The notes: generated by a model from the sequence alone, not told the origin. 64,000 nt of DNA from Vicinamibacterales bacterium (GCA_035699745.1 DASSPH010000088.1:1-64000); one strand, 5' to 3'. Numbered from the stretch's first letter, positions 23,141-32,219 are shown. A program made the numbers and translations.

Positions 23141-23754
23141 GAGGCGCCGGCAAGATACGCGGGATAGCCGGCGTTGCGCGCCAGCTCACGATGCGCGACG
23201 GGCGGCGCCGCGCCTGAACTGCGCATCGCCTCGAAACAGAGCGAGCGGGCGGCCGGCTTCCCCGGCACCTCGATCTCCACCAGCTCGGCCAGCCATCCGG
23301 GATCCGCTGCTTCGCGCCCGAGCGCCGGAAGCAGCTCGCCGGCTCGCGTCTGCAGGCGCGTCTTTGCGACGGTGACCTCGCGCACCGCGATGCCCATCGC
23401 GGCGAGCGCGGCCTTGACGCCATCGACCGGCGTCGCGGCCTCGACGCGCTGCGGCAGCGGCTGCTGCAGCGCGACGGAGAAGCGGGTGATCTCGAGATCG
23501 TCCCATCGGAAGAACGGGATCTTCTCCCACAGTTCCCAGCCCAGTTCGCTCTGATGCCGCAGCTTCGCCTCGAACTCGCCGCCGGCGCCGCGGGTCTTGA
23601 GGCCGACGTCGGGACGGTCGGCGAGAACCAGATACGTGTCAGGCCGGGTCTCCGGTGTGCGGCCGTGGCGGCGAAGCGCGGCTTCGCCGGCGCGCCAGGC
23701 CGCATCCCACCACGACGGCGCCTCACCGGTCCAGATCAGACGGTACTCCCACAT
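23137..23754 (-). CDS. Hypothetical protein
   Basis: A 205-residue soluble protein with no family I recognise. It begins MWEYRLIWTGEAPSWWDAAWRAGEAALRRHG and has a Trp-rich central segment (HQSELGWELWEKIPFFRWDDLEITRFSVAL). The middle is an alpha/beta-like stretch, KAALAAMGIAVREVTVAKTRLQTRAGELL. The C-terminal part, IEVPGKPAARSLCFEAMRSS, is also unrecognised. It overlaps the preceding membrane gene by 1 bp (TGATG) and the following methyltransferase by 4 bp, so the three are translated as one operon. Confidence 0.6.
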   Translation of the reverse strand: MWEYRLIWTGEAPSWWDAAWRAGEAALRRHGRTPETRPDTYLVLADRPDVGLKTRGAGGEFEAKLRHQSELGWELWEKIPFFRWDDLEITRFSVALQQPLPQRVEAATPVDGVKAALAAMGIAVREVTVAKTRLQTRAGELLPALGREAADPGWLAELVEIEVPGKPAARSLCFEAMRSSGAAPPVAHRELARNAGYPAYLAGAS

Positions 23755-24452
23755 CAGACCGGCTCGACGGCGGAATCCAGCGTCAGACGCTGCCTCTCGT
23801 CCGCCGCTCGAATGCATGTCATCTTCTCGGTCGTCATTCGCGTCTTCACGGTCTGTTTCTGAAGGCACCAGATGATGAACGCTCCGGCCGCACCGACCAG
23901 CGGCCACCAGCCGGCGTCGGGGCGCCACCATCGTATCGCGCCGCCGACAATGGCAAAACAGATGACCGCGTTCACCGCCTCCACACTTTCCAGCCAGCCG
24001 CCGCGTGCCAGGCTGAAGGTCTTCAGCGACCGCCCGGGCGGGTCGCCGTACGGCTGCAGGAATGCGTTGGGCGCAATCGCGGCGTCGGCGCGGCTGATGA
24101 ACAACCGCCGCAGGTCGCGGAGGGCGAAGATCAGCTTGTCGGTCGTGACCTGCCGTTCGATCAGCCGGATGACCGTCATCCATCCAAACAGCAGCACGAC
24201 GGTACCGACGACGACGACGGCGGGAGCCAGGCGCGCGCGCTCGAACACGGGTTGATCGCCATCGAAGGCGAAGGCCAGGACCGCACCGGCCGCGCCCGCC
24301 AGGGTGAGGAAGAATGCGGCGCGGCGCTCGCCCGATTCTTCGTTCTTCAGCAGCGATTCCGTTGTCAGCTGGTATTCCACAATGAGAAACTCGGGGACGC
24401 GCTCACGCGCCGCGCCGGAAATGACCGCAGGTCGGCTGGTGACCGTCTTCAT
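23754..24452 (-). CDS. Hypothetical membrane protein, four predicted helices
   Basis: A 232-residue protein with hydrophobic segments AAFFLTLAGAAGAVLAFAF, LAPAVVVVGTVVLLFGWMTVIRLIE, VNAVICFAIVGGAIRWW and WWPLVGAAGAFIIWCLQ. Between helices 2 and 3 is a cytoplasmic-looking stretch, LRDLRRLFISRADAAIAPNAFLQPYG. It has an AGGAGG-type ribosome site. I know no family match. As first gene of the 24.45 to 22.48 kb operon it may anchor the adjacent hypothetical protein and methyltransferase. Confidence 0.62.
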   Translation of the reverse strand: MKTVTSRPAVISGAARERVPEFLIVEYQLTTESLLKNEESGERRAAFFLTLAGAAGAVLAFAFDGDQPVFERARLAPAVVVVGTVVLLFGWMTVIRLIERQVTTDKLIFALRDLRRLFISRADAAIAPNAFLQPYGDPPGRSLKTFSLARGGWLESVEAVNAVICFAIVGGAIRWWRPDAGWWPLVGAAGAFIIWCLQKQTVKTRMTTEKMTCIRAADERQRLTLDSAVEPV

Positions 24453-24530
24453 GGGAGCACCTCCTGAGCACGCTTGTATACACCGGCGCGGTCCGGGCGA
24501 ACTGAAGAATCGTTGGAGCCATTCGTGATC

Positions 24531-25436
24531 ATGAAACCCGTGGTTGTGGCGGGCGCGCTGCTCGCCGTGCTGGCCCAGTCCTCCGCAACGCTGCAACCGG
24601 ATCCCCCGCACACCTGCGCCGACTGCGACGCGTGGAACAAGCCGTACGAGCCGTTCAAGGTCTTCGGCAACACGTACTACGTCGGCGCCAGTGACGTGTC
24701 GGCGGTGCTGATCACCGGCGGCGGCGGTTCGATCCTGCTCGACGGCGGCCTGCCGCAGACGGCGCCGCAGATCGACGCCGGCATCCGGAAGCTTGGCTTC
24801 AGGACCGGCGACATCCGGCTGATCGTGAACTCGCACGCGCACTACGATCACGGCGGCGGGATCGCGGCGCTGCAGCGCGCGAGCGGCGCGGCGGTGGCCG
24901 CCAGCGCCGCCGGCAAGCGCGCGCTGGAGCAGGGAGAACCGACGGCCGACGATCCGCAGTTCGCGTTCGGACGCGCCGCGAATGCCTTCCCCGCCGTCAA
25001 GAACGTTCGCGCCGTCCGCGACGGTGAGACGCTGCGCGTCGGCGATCTCGCGATTACCGCGCATCTGACCCCCGGCCATACGCCCGGCGCCACCACCTGG
25101 AGCTGGCGGTCGTGCGAAGGCGCCACCTGCTACGACATCGTCTACGCCGACAGCCTGAATGCGGTGTCGGCGGAGGGCTTCCGGTTCAGCGGCGGCAGGG
25201 GCACACCGTCGATCGTCGAGTCGTTCCGCAGGTCGATCGAGAAGATCGCCGCGCTGCCCTGCGACATCATTCTCAGCGTCCATCCCTCCGGCACCGGGAT
25301 GGATGCGAAGGTGCAGACGCGCCGCCGGCAGACGTCGCCCGATCCCTTCGTCGATCCGAACGGCTGCCGCGCGTACGCCCGCGGGGCCGCGTCCCGGCTG
25401 GAAGCGCGCATCGCGGAGGAATCGAAGACGAAGTAG
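24531..25436 (+). CDS. Subclass B3 metallo-beta-lactamase-fold hydrolase
   Basis: A 301-residue exported metallo-beta-lactamase with B3-type features. It starts with a signal peptide ([16 protein letters not shown]), then the fold opens with [16 protein letters not shown]. The metal sites are complete: HAHYDH (H102, H104, D106, H107), H183 in [11 protein letters not shown] and H251 in SVHPSG. That gives a full set of B3 ligands, so the protein is probably an active zinc hydrolase. Whether beta-lactams are substrates cannot be judged from sequence. The gene is divergent from 24452 and 38 bp before the sugar dehydrogenase. Confidence 0.88.
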   Translation: MKPVVVAGALLAVLAQSSATLQPDPPHTCADCDAWNKPYEPFKVFGNTYYVGASDVSAVLITGGGGSILLDGGLPQTAPQIDAGIRKLGFRTGDIRLIVNSHAHYDHGGGIAALQRASGAAVAASAAGKRALEQGEPTADDPQFAFGRAANAFPAVKNVRAVRDGETLRVGDLAITAHLTPGHTPGATTWSWRSCEGATCYDIVYADSLNAVSAEGFRFSGGRGTPSIVESFRRSIEKIAALPCDIILSVHPSGTGMDAKVQTRRRQTSPDPFVDPNGCRAYARGAASRLEARIAEESKTK

Positions 25437-25474
25437 CGGCGTGCCGCCGGGGGAAGTTGGATAAGATTCCGGTC

Positions 25475-26743
25475 ATGAAGATGACCGCATTCGTGACCGT
25501 AGCTCTGCTGCTCCCCGGCGTCGTGCCTCAGACAACGCCGGCACAGCAGCCGCCCCAGCCGCCCGCAGCGGAGAAGACCGCCGAAGAGAAGTGGCCCGGC
25601 GTCGATCCGCGCCCGCCGAACGCCCCCAACCAGAAGCCGGCGTTCCCCGGCCAGACGCGCGCGCCCGAGCGCAAGACCAACGTCGCGTTCGACGTCGTGA
25701 CGGTCGCCGAAGGGCTGAACAAGCCCTGGGGGCTGACCTTCCTGCCGGACGGCAGGATGCTGGTCACGGAGAAGCCCACCGGCGCGCTGCGGATCGTGGC
25801 GGCGAACGGCACGCTGTCGCCGCCGGTCGCGGGATTGCCGACGGTGGACGGCCGCAACCAGGGGGGCCTGCTCGACGTCTCGCTCAGTCCGCGCTACGGG
25901 CAGGACCGGACGATCTACTGGTGCTACTCGGAACCGGCGGCGGAGGCGGGCACGAACAACACCGCGGTCGCGCGCGGCAAGCTGGTCGACGGCGCGCAGC
26001 CGCGCGTGGACGACGTGCAGACGATCTACCACCAGCAGCCGTCGATGAACTCGACGCTGCACTTCGGCTGCCGCCTGGTGTGGAACCGCGACGGGACGCT
26101 GTTCGTGACGCAGGGCGACCGGTCGATCACGCCGGGACGGATGCAGGCGCAGCAGATGGACAGCCTGCTCGGCAAGATCGTGCGGATCAACGCGGACGGC
26201 ACGATTCCGAAAGACAACCCGTTCGCCGGCAAGCCGGGCGTGCGTCCCGAGATCTGGTCGTTCGGCCACCGCAACATCCAGGCGGCGACGCTGCACCCGA
26301 CGACCGGCGAGCTGTGGGAGGTGGAGCACGGCACGCGCGGCGGCGACGAGCTGAACATCGCGCGCAAGGGGAAGGACTACGGCTGGCCGACGATCGCCTA
26401 CGGCATCGAGTACGCGGGCGGGCCGATCACCGGCGGCATCCAGCAGAAGGAAGGCATGGAGCAGCCGCTCTATTACTGGGACCCGGTCATCGCGCCGAGC
26501 GGAATGTTCTTCTACACCGGGAATCTGTTCCCGCAGTGGCGCAACAGCCTGTTCATCGGCGGCCTGGGAACGACCAACATCGTGCGTCTCGACGTGCAGG
26601 GTGAGAAAGTCACCGGCGAGGAGCGGCTCCTCAAGGAGAACAAGGAGCGCATCCGCGACGTGCGGCAAGGGCCGGACGGCGCGATCTACGCGATCACGGA
26701 TCATCAGCCCGGGCGGATTCTCAAGCTCGTGCCCAGGAAGTAG
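25475..26743 (+). CDS. PQQ-dependent sugar dehydrogenase (soluble aldose dehydrogenase-like)
   Basis: A 422-residue exported six-bladed propeller of the soluble aldose sugar dehydrogenase type. After the signal peptide there is a Pro-rich linker ([25 protein letters not shown]). The propeller then shows [67 protein letters not shown] and [45 protein letters not shown]. The His and Arg residues in the last blocks match the PQQ/Ca site of this family. It would oxidise aldoses in the periplasm, passing electrons to quinone or cytochrome. The cofactor biosynthesis genes are not in the window. Confidence 0.9.
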   Translation: MKMTAFVTVALLLPGVVPQTTPAQQPPQPPAAEKTAEEKWPGVDPRPPNAPNQKPAFPGQTRAPERKTNVAFDVVTVAEGLNKPWGLTFLPDGRMLVTEKPTGALRIVAANGTLSPPVAGLPTVDGRNQGGLLDVSLSPRYGQDRTIYWCYSEPAAEAGTNNTAVARGKLVDGAQPRVDDVQTIYHQQPSMNSTLHFGCRLVWNRDGTLFVTQGDRSITPGRMQAQQMDSLLGKIVRINADGTIPKDNPFAGKPGVRPEIWSFGHRNIQAATLHPTTGELWEVEHGTRGGDELNIARKGKDYGWPTIAYGIEYAGGPITGGIQQKEGMEQPLYYWDPVIAPSGMFFYTGNLFPQWRNSLFIGGLGTTNIVRLDVQGEKVTGEERLLKENKERIRDVRQGPDGAIYAITDHQPGRILKLVPRK

Positions 26744-26795
26744 ATCGTCCTCGCCGCGCGGCGGGATTTCCCTTAGGATGCGCGCAGGAGGTTCG

Positions 26796-29700
26796 ATGGT
26801 CATCCTGCGCGCACTCTGTGGGGCCCTGTTCCTTCTGGGTTCGGCGCTTCCCCTCGGAGCGCAGTCCCAGATCACCACGGCGGTCATCGATGGGACCGTC
26901 CTCGACGCCAGCGGCGCGGTCCTGCCGGGGGTCGCCGTCGAGATCCGCAACACCGACACCAACCTGGTTCGTGAGCTGACCACCGATCGCGAAGGGCGCT
27001 TCGTCGCGCTGCAGCTGCCGCCCGGCCGCTACCGGGTGACGCTCAAGCTGCAGGGCTTCGCGACCCTGGTGATGGAGGACGTGCGGGCGACGGTCGGCGA
27101 AGCCATCCACCTCGCACCGTCGATGAAGCTGTCGAGCCTCTCCGAGACGATCACGGTGAGCACACAGGCGTCGGCGATCGAACGCACCCGCACGGCGGCG
27201 TCGACGACGCTGGATCAGACGACGATCGCGACGACGCCGATTCTCGGGCGCAAGTTCGAGGACCTGCTGACGCTCACCCCGGGGGTCAGCATCGTGCAGG
27301 GGCCGGACGGCGACGAAATCACGTTTGCCGGCCAGCGCGGCGTGTTCAACAACGTGAGCCTGGACGGCGGGGATTACAACAACGGCTTCTTCGGCGAGCA
27401 GGCGGGCGGGCAGCGCGCCGCGATCGACATCACGCTCGACGCGGTGAAGGAGTTCCAGGTGATCGCCTCCGGCGCGAGCGCGGAGTTCGGGCGGACGGCG
27501 GGCGGTGTGGTCAACGTAATCACGAAGTCGGGGACCAACACGCTCGCCGGCAGCCTGTTCCACTATCAGCGGATCGAGGGGCTCACGTCGCACACCTCGG
27601 ACGGGCAGACGTTGAAGGACTTCCATCGCGAGCAGTTCGGCGGCACCGTCGGGGGCCCGCTGATCAAGGATCGGGCGTTCTACTTCCTGGCGCTCGAAGG
27701 CGTGCGGGAGAAGCTGGAGCGGCCGAACCTGTCGGTGCCGATCGGCACGCCGTGCCCGGTGGCGGCGCCGACGATCACCGCCAACGAAGCCCTGATCAAT
27801 GCGAACCCCGACTGCCAGCGCGTTGCGCTGCTGAACTTCTTCCGGACGACGCGCGGCCAGGAGGAAGGGCAGCCGGTGAGGCACGCCATCAACAACAACG
27901 GGCTGCTGACCAAGCTGGATTGGAGCGTTTCACCGTCGACGAACCTCTCTGCGTCCTATAACTTCAACTATTCGCGCAACGAGAACCAGACGTTCGACGT
28001 CGCCACCTACGGCAATTCGGCCAATGGCATCGAGGGGCCGTCGAAGATCAACGTCGCCAACCTGAACCTGTTCACGACGTTGTCGCCGACGCGGCTGAAC
28101 GAGTTCCACTTCACCTACTCGCGCGAGTCGCGGCCGCGTTCGGCGGTGGACTCGAACGTGCCGGCCGATACGGCGATGGGCTTCGGGCCGACGTTCCGGT
28201 TCGGCAACCCGTTCTTCCTCGGGCCCAACGTCGACGAGTTGATGCAGCGGTTCCAGTTCAAGAACAACCTGTCGATGATCCGCGGCCGCCATACGATGAA
28301 AGCCGGCGCCGAATGGATGCACTCGAACAACGCGCAGGTGTTCCGCGGGTTCTTCGAAGGGCGCTACATCTTCGACAGCGTGGCCGGCTTCCTGCGATAT
28401 GCCTCGCCGGCAGCGCCGGGCGGGTTCGGGCCCTTCACGGTAGGCTGCTCGAACGGTGGGTTCGTCACGGCGCCGTCGCCCTGTCCTGCAGGCGCGAGCG
28501 CCACGGTGAGCCCGCTGCTCTTCTATCTGCAGAGCAGCAGCCCCGACGGCGTGGCGCGCGATGCCGCGGGAGCGTCCGACATCAACAATGAGGAGTTCTC
28601 GCTCTTCATCCAGGACAAGTGGCAGGCGGGCGGCGGCGTGACGATCGACTACGGGCTGCGCTGGGACGCGCAGCTGATGCCGGACACGGTCGATCCGTCG
28701 ACGACCGCGTACGCGCACCTGCTGAACGATCCGCGGTTTCCGTCGAACGGCACGATCCCCGATCAATGGAAGCAGTTCCAGCCGCGCGCCGGATTCGCCT
28801 GGGACGTCAATCAGGACGGGCGCACGCTGCTGCGCGCATCCGCCGGCGTCTATTACGCGCGGCAGAACATGCTCAGCCAGGTCGGGTCGGTCACGACCAA
28901 CGGCATCCAGCAGAAGAGCGATTTCCGCGACTCGAGCTTCACCGCCTTCGCGGACATGCCGGTCTGGCCGAACCTGCTCGCGCCGAGCGCGGTGCCCGCG
29001 GGGACGTTCCCGCTGTTCACCGGCGTCCGCGTGTTCGACCGCAACTACCGCAACCCGCGGATCTACAACTTCTCGAGCGGCTTCGAGCGCGAGCTCGCGC
29101 CGTCCGTCGCGGCCTACCTCGACTTCACCGTCGCGAAGGGGGTGAACCTGACACGGTTCCTGAACTACAACGCTCACGGGACGGCGCCCGCGGCGTCGCA
29201 ACCGGCGACGCGGGATGCCACGACATACACGGGCGGCAACCCGTTCGAACCGCGGCTCAGCGACGTCTTCGTCACCACCAGCCGCGGGCGCGGGCTCTAT
29301 CGCGGACTGACGGCCGGCATCCGCAAGCGCTTCTCACAGCGCTATCAGCTCGAGGCCAACTACGTCCTGGCCAAGGACGAAGACGACGACTCGAACGAGC
29401 GGGATCCGTTCACCGATCGGTCGTTCAACTTCTACGATCTGAGCCTGGACTACGGCCCGTCGGACCGCGACATCCGCCACAAGTTCAACTTCTTCGCCTA
29501 TGCGGAGCTGCCGCGGCACCTGCTGGTCAACATCCGGATGCAGGGGCGCACCGCGCAGCCGATCACCAGCTCGCCGCGCGTCCTCAACAACACCGATCGC
29601 GGCCGCAACTGGGATCGCAAGGACAACGAGTACTTCTCGCTGGACTGGCGCCTGCAGCGGCCATTCCGCGCCGGCGCCAGCGTGCGCATCATCCCGAGCC

Positions 29701-29840
29701 TCGAGATGTTCAACACGTTCAACAACGCCAACAACGTGAACCCGCTCTCGACGCCGGCGCTGTTCAACTTCGACGGCTTCCTCCGCCAGGGCGTCGGCGA
29801 TCCGCGCCAGGTGCAGCTGGCGGTGAAGGTGACTTTCTGA
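26796..29840 (+). CDS. Oar-like TonB-dependent receptor with CarboxypepD_reg domain
   Basis: A 1014-residue outer-membrane protein of the Oar-like TonB-dependent type abundant in Acidobacteriota. It has a signal peptide (to about residue 26), a carboxypeptidase-regulatory-like beta-sandwich (TTAVIDGTVLDASGAVLPGVAVEIRNT), a plug domain (LTPGVSIVQGPDGDEITFAGQRG, ASAEFGRTAGGVVNVITKSGTN) and a long barrel. It ends in QLAVKVTF with the terminal aromatic. Such receptors probably import or process polymers or oligosaccharides; the ligand is unknown. The ATG at 26796 has AGGAGG 5 bp upstream and is chosen over 26778. It follows the sugar dehydrogenase on the same strand, so a shared sugar role is possible. 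Confidence 0.9.
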   Translation: MVILRALCGALFLLGSALPLGAQSQITTAVIDGTVLDASGAVLPGVAVEIRNTDTNLVRELTTDREGRFVALQLPPGRYRVTLKLQGFATLVMEDVRATVGEAIHLAPSMKLSSLSETITVSTQASAIERTRTAASTTLDQTTIATTPILGRKFEDLLTLTPGVSIVQGPDGDEITFAGQRGVFNNVSLDGGDYNNGFFGEQAGGQRAAIDITLDAVKEFQVIASGASAEFGRTAGGVVNVITKSGTNTLAGSLFHYQRIEGLTSHTSDGQTLKDFHREQFGGTVGGPLIKDRAFYFLALEGVREKLERPNLSVPIGTPCPVAAPTITANEALINANPDCQRVALLNFFRTTRGQEEGQPVRHAINNNGLLTKLDWSVSPSTNLSASYNFNYSRNENQTFDVATYGNSANGIEGPSKINVANLNLFTTLSPTRLNEFHFTYSRESRPRSAVDSNVPADTAMGFGPTFRFGNPFFLGPNVDELMQRFQFKNNLSMIRGRHTMKAGAEWMHSNNAQVFRGFFEGRYIFDSVAGFLRYASPAAPGGFGPFTVGCSNGGFVTAPSPCPAGASATVSPLLFYLQSSSPDGVARDAAGASDINNEEFSLFIQDKWQAGGGVTIDYGLRWDAQLMPDTVDPSTTAYAHLLNDPRFPSNGTIPDQWKQFQPRAGFAWDVNQDGRTLLRASAGVYYARQNMLSQVGSVTTNGIQQKSDFRDSSFTAFADMPVWPNLLAPSAVPAGTFPLFTGVRVFDRNYRNPRIYNFSSGFERELAPSVAAYLDFTVAKGVNLTRFLNYNAHGTAPAASQPATRDATTYTGGNPFEPRLSDVFVTTSRGRGLYRGLTAGIRKRFSQRYQLEANYVLAKDEDDDSNERDPFTDRSFNFYDLSLDYGPSDRDIRHKFNFFAYAELPRHLLVNIRMQGRTAQPITSSPRVLNNTDRGRNWDRKDNEYFSLDWRLQRPFRAGASVRIIPSLEMFNTFNNANNVNPLSTPALFNFDGFLRQGVGDPRQVQLAVKVTF

Positions 29841-29874
29841 GATGAGCGACTGACCGGACACCGCACGCTGCGCA

Positions 29875-29962
29875 GCAAGGCACGCAGTCACAGAGGCACG
29901 AAGCACAACCAGGTTTGGTCCTGATCCGTTTCGTGCCTTCCTGCCTTTTGTGCCTTGTTGCG
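29875..29962. repeat. Imperfect inverted repeat, GCACGAAG/CTTCGTGC type
   Basis: The left arm GGCACGCAGTCACAGAGG, continuing GCACGAAGCACAA, pairs imperfectly with the right arm TTTCGTGCCTTCCTGCC, continuing TTTTGTGCCTTG. This type of GCACAAAG-rich filler is known to me as a dispersed intergenic repeat in several bacterial phyla. It could act as a terminator-like hairpin. Confidence 0.5.
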
Positions 29963-30005
29963 AAGCGAGCCGTCGGCGCGTTTCAGTCGCTCATTTCACG
30001 GTCTG

Positions 30006-30074
30006 ACGCTCAGGCTCACCTCGCAGCCCAATTCGAGCGCGAAGCGGCCTCGGGCTCGCGGGACGAGGCGGATG
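30006..30074. repeat. 69-bp direct repeat, copy A
   Basis: Identical over 69 bp to 30233-30301, which is the 3' coding end of the GAF-domain gene. Read on the minus strand, copy A continues in frame to the same C-terminal residues LSVRP and a stop at 29996-29998, using different synonymous codons for VRP. It is therefore a duplicated gene tail with no gene in front of it. Confidence 0.85.
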
Positions 30075-30124
30075 AAGGTGACGTTTTCACGAGCGACCGA
30101 AACGGCCCACGGCTCGCGCGCCGG

Positions 30125-30198
30125 CACGAAGATCACAAAGAGCACAAAGAGCCCACACGTCTTCTTAGCGATCTTTGTGGCCTTCGTGTTCTTCGCGT
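30125..30198. repeat. Imperfect inverted repeat, CACAAAGA/TCTTTGTG type
   Basis: The left arm CACGAAGATCACAAAGAG, continuing CACAAAGAG, pairs imperfectly with the right arm CGATCTTTGTGGCCTTCG, continuing TGTTCTTCG. It is the same type as 29875-29962, and lies between the two 69-bp direct-repeat copies. Confidence 0.5.
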
Positions 30199-30222
30199 CG
30201 GAGCGTACGCCGCCGGCCGTCC

Positions 30223-31620
30223 TCAGGGACGCACGCTCAGGCTCACCTCGCAGCCCAATTCGAGCGCGAAGCGGCCTCGGGCTCGCGGGACGAGGCGGAT
30301 GTCGGGTGATTTCTGCTGCAGTCTTCGCCGGAGCAGGAGCAGCCGGCTCTCGAGGTTGTCCTTCCAGTCCGGCAGATTCAGCGACTTGTCGAGCCGCAGC
30401 TCGCGGTTGGTGAACTCCTGACGTCCGGTCGTCTCGCGCTCCGTCAGCAGCCGCCACAGAATCTTGGCCGGCAGGCTGCGGATCAGGTACTCCCCGTCCA
30501 GCAGAATGCATTCGTCGGCCGCGTAGTAGACGATGTCGCGGCGCGCCGCCGGTTCGGCCGGACGGGACGCGGCGCGGACGCCGCGGCGCGCGGGCGCGTG
30601 CGCCGGCGCGTCGGCGGGCTCCGCCGTGCGCTCCTGCAGCTGCATGTTCTGAATCGCAATCGCCAGGTAGCTGCCGAGCAGCTCGATCGAGGCCTTGTCT
30701 TCGGCGTGGAACCGGTACGGCATGTCGCTCTCGAGCGTGAGCACGCCGACCAGCTCGCCGCGCACCAGCAGCGGGACGCCCAACTGACTCTCGGGATTCG
30801 CGAGGCCCGGCATCGGAATGCGCCGCCGCTGAAGGCCGGCGCTCCGATCCGCCGCGTCCTTGTGCATCGCAAACGCGTACAGCATGCCGCGCATCAGCCC
30901 CGAGATGCGGATGGGCTTGCGCGCTTCCGCGACCAGACCGGCGATGCCTTCGCCGAAGCGGACCTCCGCGCCGGCGCCGTTCTCCGGATAGCCGCGCGTC
31001 GCAATCGTCACCAGCACGCCGGGTTCCTCGGCCGGGACCAGGATGGCCGAATGCTTGAACCCGAGACTCTCGTCGAGGCCGCGCAGGATTGCATCCACCA
31101 GCGCGTCGAGGGTATCGGCGTGGTTGATCTGGATCGCCAGATCCTGCAGCGCCTTGGTGGTGAAGACGGCGCCCATCAGCGCCGCGGCATCCTGGTCGAT
31201 GCCCTTCGACGGCGCGCCCGCCTCCTCGGGCGCCCGCTCGATCGACAGCACTTCGTAGACGTCGGCGGCGCGCAGCTTGAAAATGCCTTTCAAGCCGCAG
31301 TACGACGCAATCGCCTCGATCCTGAGCGCCATCTGCTCGAACAGCGGTCCCTCGGTTTCCGAGCGCACGAACCGCACGCGCAGCAGCCAGCCCTGCCCGG
31401 TGTCGGGATCGGGCACCATGACGAGCGCCCGCGGATTGTGGGCAACGTTGCGCCGGCTCTTGTTGAAGAACTGGAACGAGAGCGCGACGTGCGAGTCGTC
31501 CACGTACTCGACGTGGCTGAGATACGCCGCGTTGGGAATGCCGTCGGCCGAGCAGGTGAAGAGCTGCGCCGGCAGGATCCCCTGGAAGCAGGTCGCCAGC
31601 GATTCGAGGGTGACGTTCAT
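30223..31620 (-). CDS. PNPOx-like/GAF protein with C-terminal winged-helix-like domain
   Basis: A 465-residue three-domain protein. Residues 1-150 form a pyridoxamine-phosphate-oxidase-like split barrel (LFTCSADGIPNAAYLSHVEYVDDSHVALSFQFFNKSRRNVAHNPRALVMV), which usually binds flavin or a related cofactor. Residues about 165-325 are a GAF sensor (SAILVPAEEPGVLVTIATRGYPENG, SQLGVPLLVRGELVGVLTLES). The last 95 residues contain FTNRELRLDKSLNLPDWKDNLESRLLLLRRRLQQ and RLVPRARGRFAL, a winged-helix-like tail as in OmpR-type DNA-binding domains. It overlaps the preceding PNPOx-like gene by 4 bp. A redox- or ligand-sensing regulator is inferred. The last coding part is duplicated downstream. Confidence 0.78.
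   Translation of the reverse strand: MNVTLESLATCFQGILPAQLFTCSADGIPNAAYLSHVEYVDDSHVALSFQFFNKSRRNVAHNPRALVMVPDPDTGQGWLLRVRFVRSETEGPLFEQMALRIEAIASYCGLKGIFKLRAADVYEVLSIERAPEEAGAPSKGIDQDAAALMGAVFTTKALQDLAIQINHADTLDALVDAILRGLDESLGFKHSAILVPAEEPGVLVTIATRGYPENGAGAEVRFGEGIAGLVAEARKPIRISGLMRGMLYAFAMHKDAADRSAGLQRRRIPMPGLANPESQLGVPLLVRGELVGVLTLESDMPYRFHAEDKASIELLGSYLAIAIQNMQLQERTAEPADAPAHAPARRGVRAASRPAEPAARRDIVYYAADECILLDGEYLIRSLPAKILWRLLTERETTGRQEFTNRELRLDKSLNLPDWKDNLESRLLLLRRRLQQKSPDIRLVPRARGRFALELGCEVSLSVRP
30233..30301. repeat. 69-bp direct repeat, copy B
   Basis: The 3' coding end of the GAF-domain gene (it encodes most of RLVPRARGRFALELGCEVSL). Identical to copy A at 30006-30074. The two copies are separated by 158 bp that include an inverted repeat. 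Confidence 0.85.
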
Positions 31621-32075
31621 GTGAGCGGCGCCCCTGCGCCGGGTCCCGGGGTCTGGTCGAACAATGCGTTGGCGCGGAGCCGGATCGCAACCGCGGGCCA
31701 GGTGACCCACGTCCGCGTCGCCGCACGGGGAATGCCGATCTTCTCGAGGCTGGCGAGAAAGCCGTCCCACTGCGCGAGCACCTGCGGCCGCTCCTCCTCC
31801 GTCGCCTCGCGCGCGCCGACGAAGACTCCCTTGACCTGGCACGCGCGATCGTCCACCGGCCGGCCGAATCCGACCGCCGCCTGACCGTTCGATTCGAGGT
31901 CCGGCAGAATCCGCGCCGCGGCGACGCGCGCGACATACACGATCAGATGCTCGCCGTCAGGTTCGACCCGCACGGCGACCGCCCGGGCACCGTTCGGCTG
32001 CAGCGCCTCGTTCCGCGTCGCGATGTGTATGCCGACACCCTCCTGCAGGAAGGCGGCGAGAGCCCCGTCGATCAT
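31617..32075 (-). CDS. Pyridoxamine 5'-phosphate oxidase-like protein
   Basis: A 152-residue split-barrel protein. It has LAAFLQEGVGIHIATRNEALQPNGARAVAVRVEPDGEHLIVYVARVAAARILPDLESNGQAAVGFGRPVDDRACQVKGVFVGAR, a typical PNPOx/flavin-reductase-like pattern with the conserved QVKG turn. The exact cofactor (FMN, F420 or haem) cannot be told. Its stop overlaps the start of the GAF-domain protein by 4 bp, so the two are one unit. The promoter region upstream contains a phased TTAAGG array shared with the divergent cytochrome genes. Confidence 0.78.
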   Translation of the reverse strand: MIDGALAAFLQEGVGIHIATRNEALQPNGARAVAVRVEPDGEHLIVYVARVAAARILPDLESNGQAAVGFGRPVDDRACQVKGVFVGAREATEEERPQVLAQWDGFLASLEKIGIPRAATRTWVTWPAVAIRLRANALFDQTPGPGAGAPLT

Positions 32076-32100
32076 TGAAATGCCACGAGTATATCGACGT

Positions 32101-32159
32101 TTAAGGTCTTTTTAGGATTCGTGCAGGTTCTCTTAAGGAGGCCGTAAGGATTGTTTAGG
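32101..32159. promoter_or_regulatory. Helically phased TTWAGG array (six units)
   Basis: The units TTAAGG (32101), TTTAGG (32111), TGCAGG (32122), TTAAGG (32133), GTAAGG (32144) and TTTAGG (32154) occur at steps of 10, 11, 11, 11 and 10 bp. All face one side of the DNA helix. This is the layout of tandem sites for OmpR/PhoB- or SARP-type activators. The array sits in the 144-bp space between the divergent PNPOx and cytochrome genes. Confidence 0.6.
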
Positions 32160-32219
32160 TTCCCGCCTTCGTATCCCCCTTTACGATTTCGAGGTCATCA
32201 ACCAACGAGGTCACACCGA

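Larger units (their letters stand above)
29841..30222. other. Gene-free spacer with several repeats
   Basis: Between the TonB receptor and the GAF-domain gene (convergent) there is no convincing coding sequence. It holds two imperfect inverted repeats of GCACAAAG/CTTTGTG type (29875-29962 and 30125-30198) and one copy of a 69-bp direct repeat (30006-30074). The rest shows no recognisable signal. Confidence 0.7.

Noticed and set aside
24475-24482. TGTATACA palindrome in the divergent promoter at 24.45-24.53 kb
   Set aside because: An 8-bp palindrome alone is too short to call an operator and no second copy was seen.
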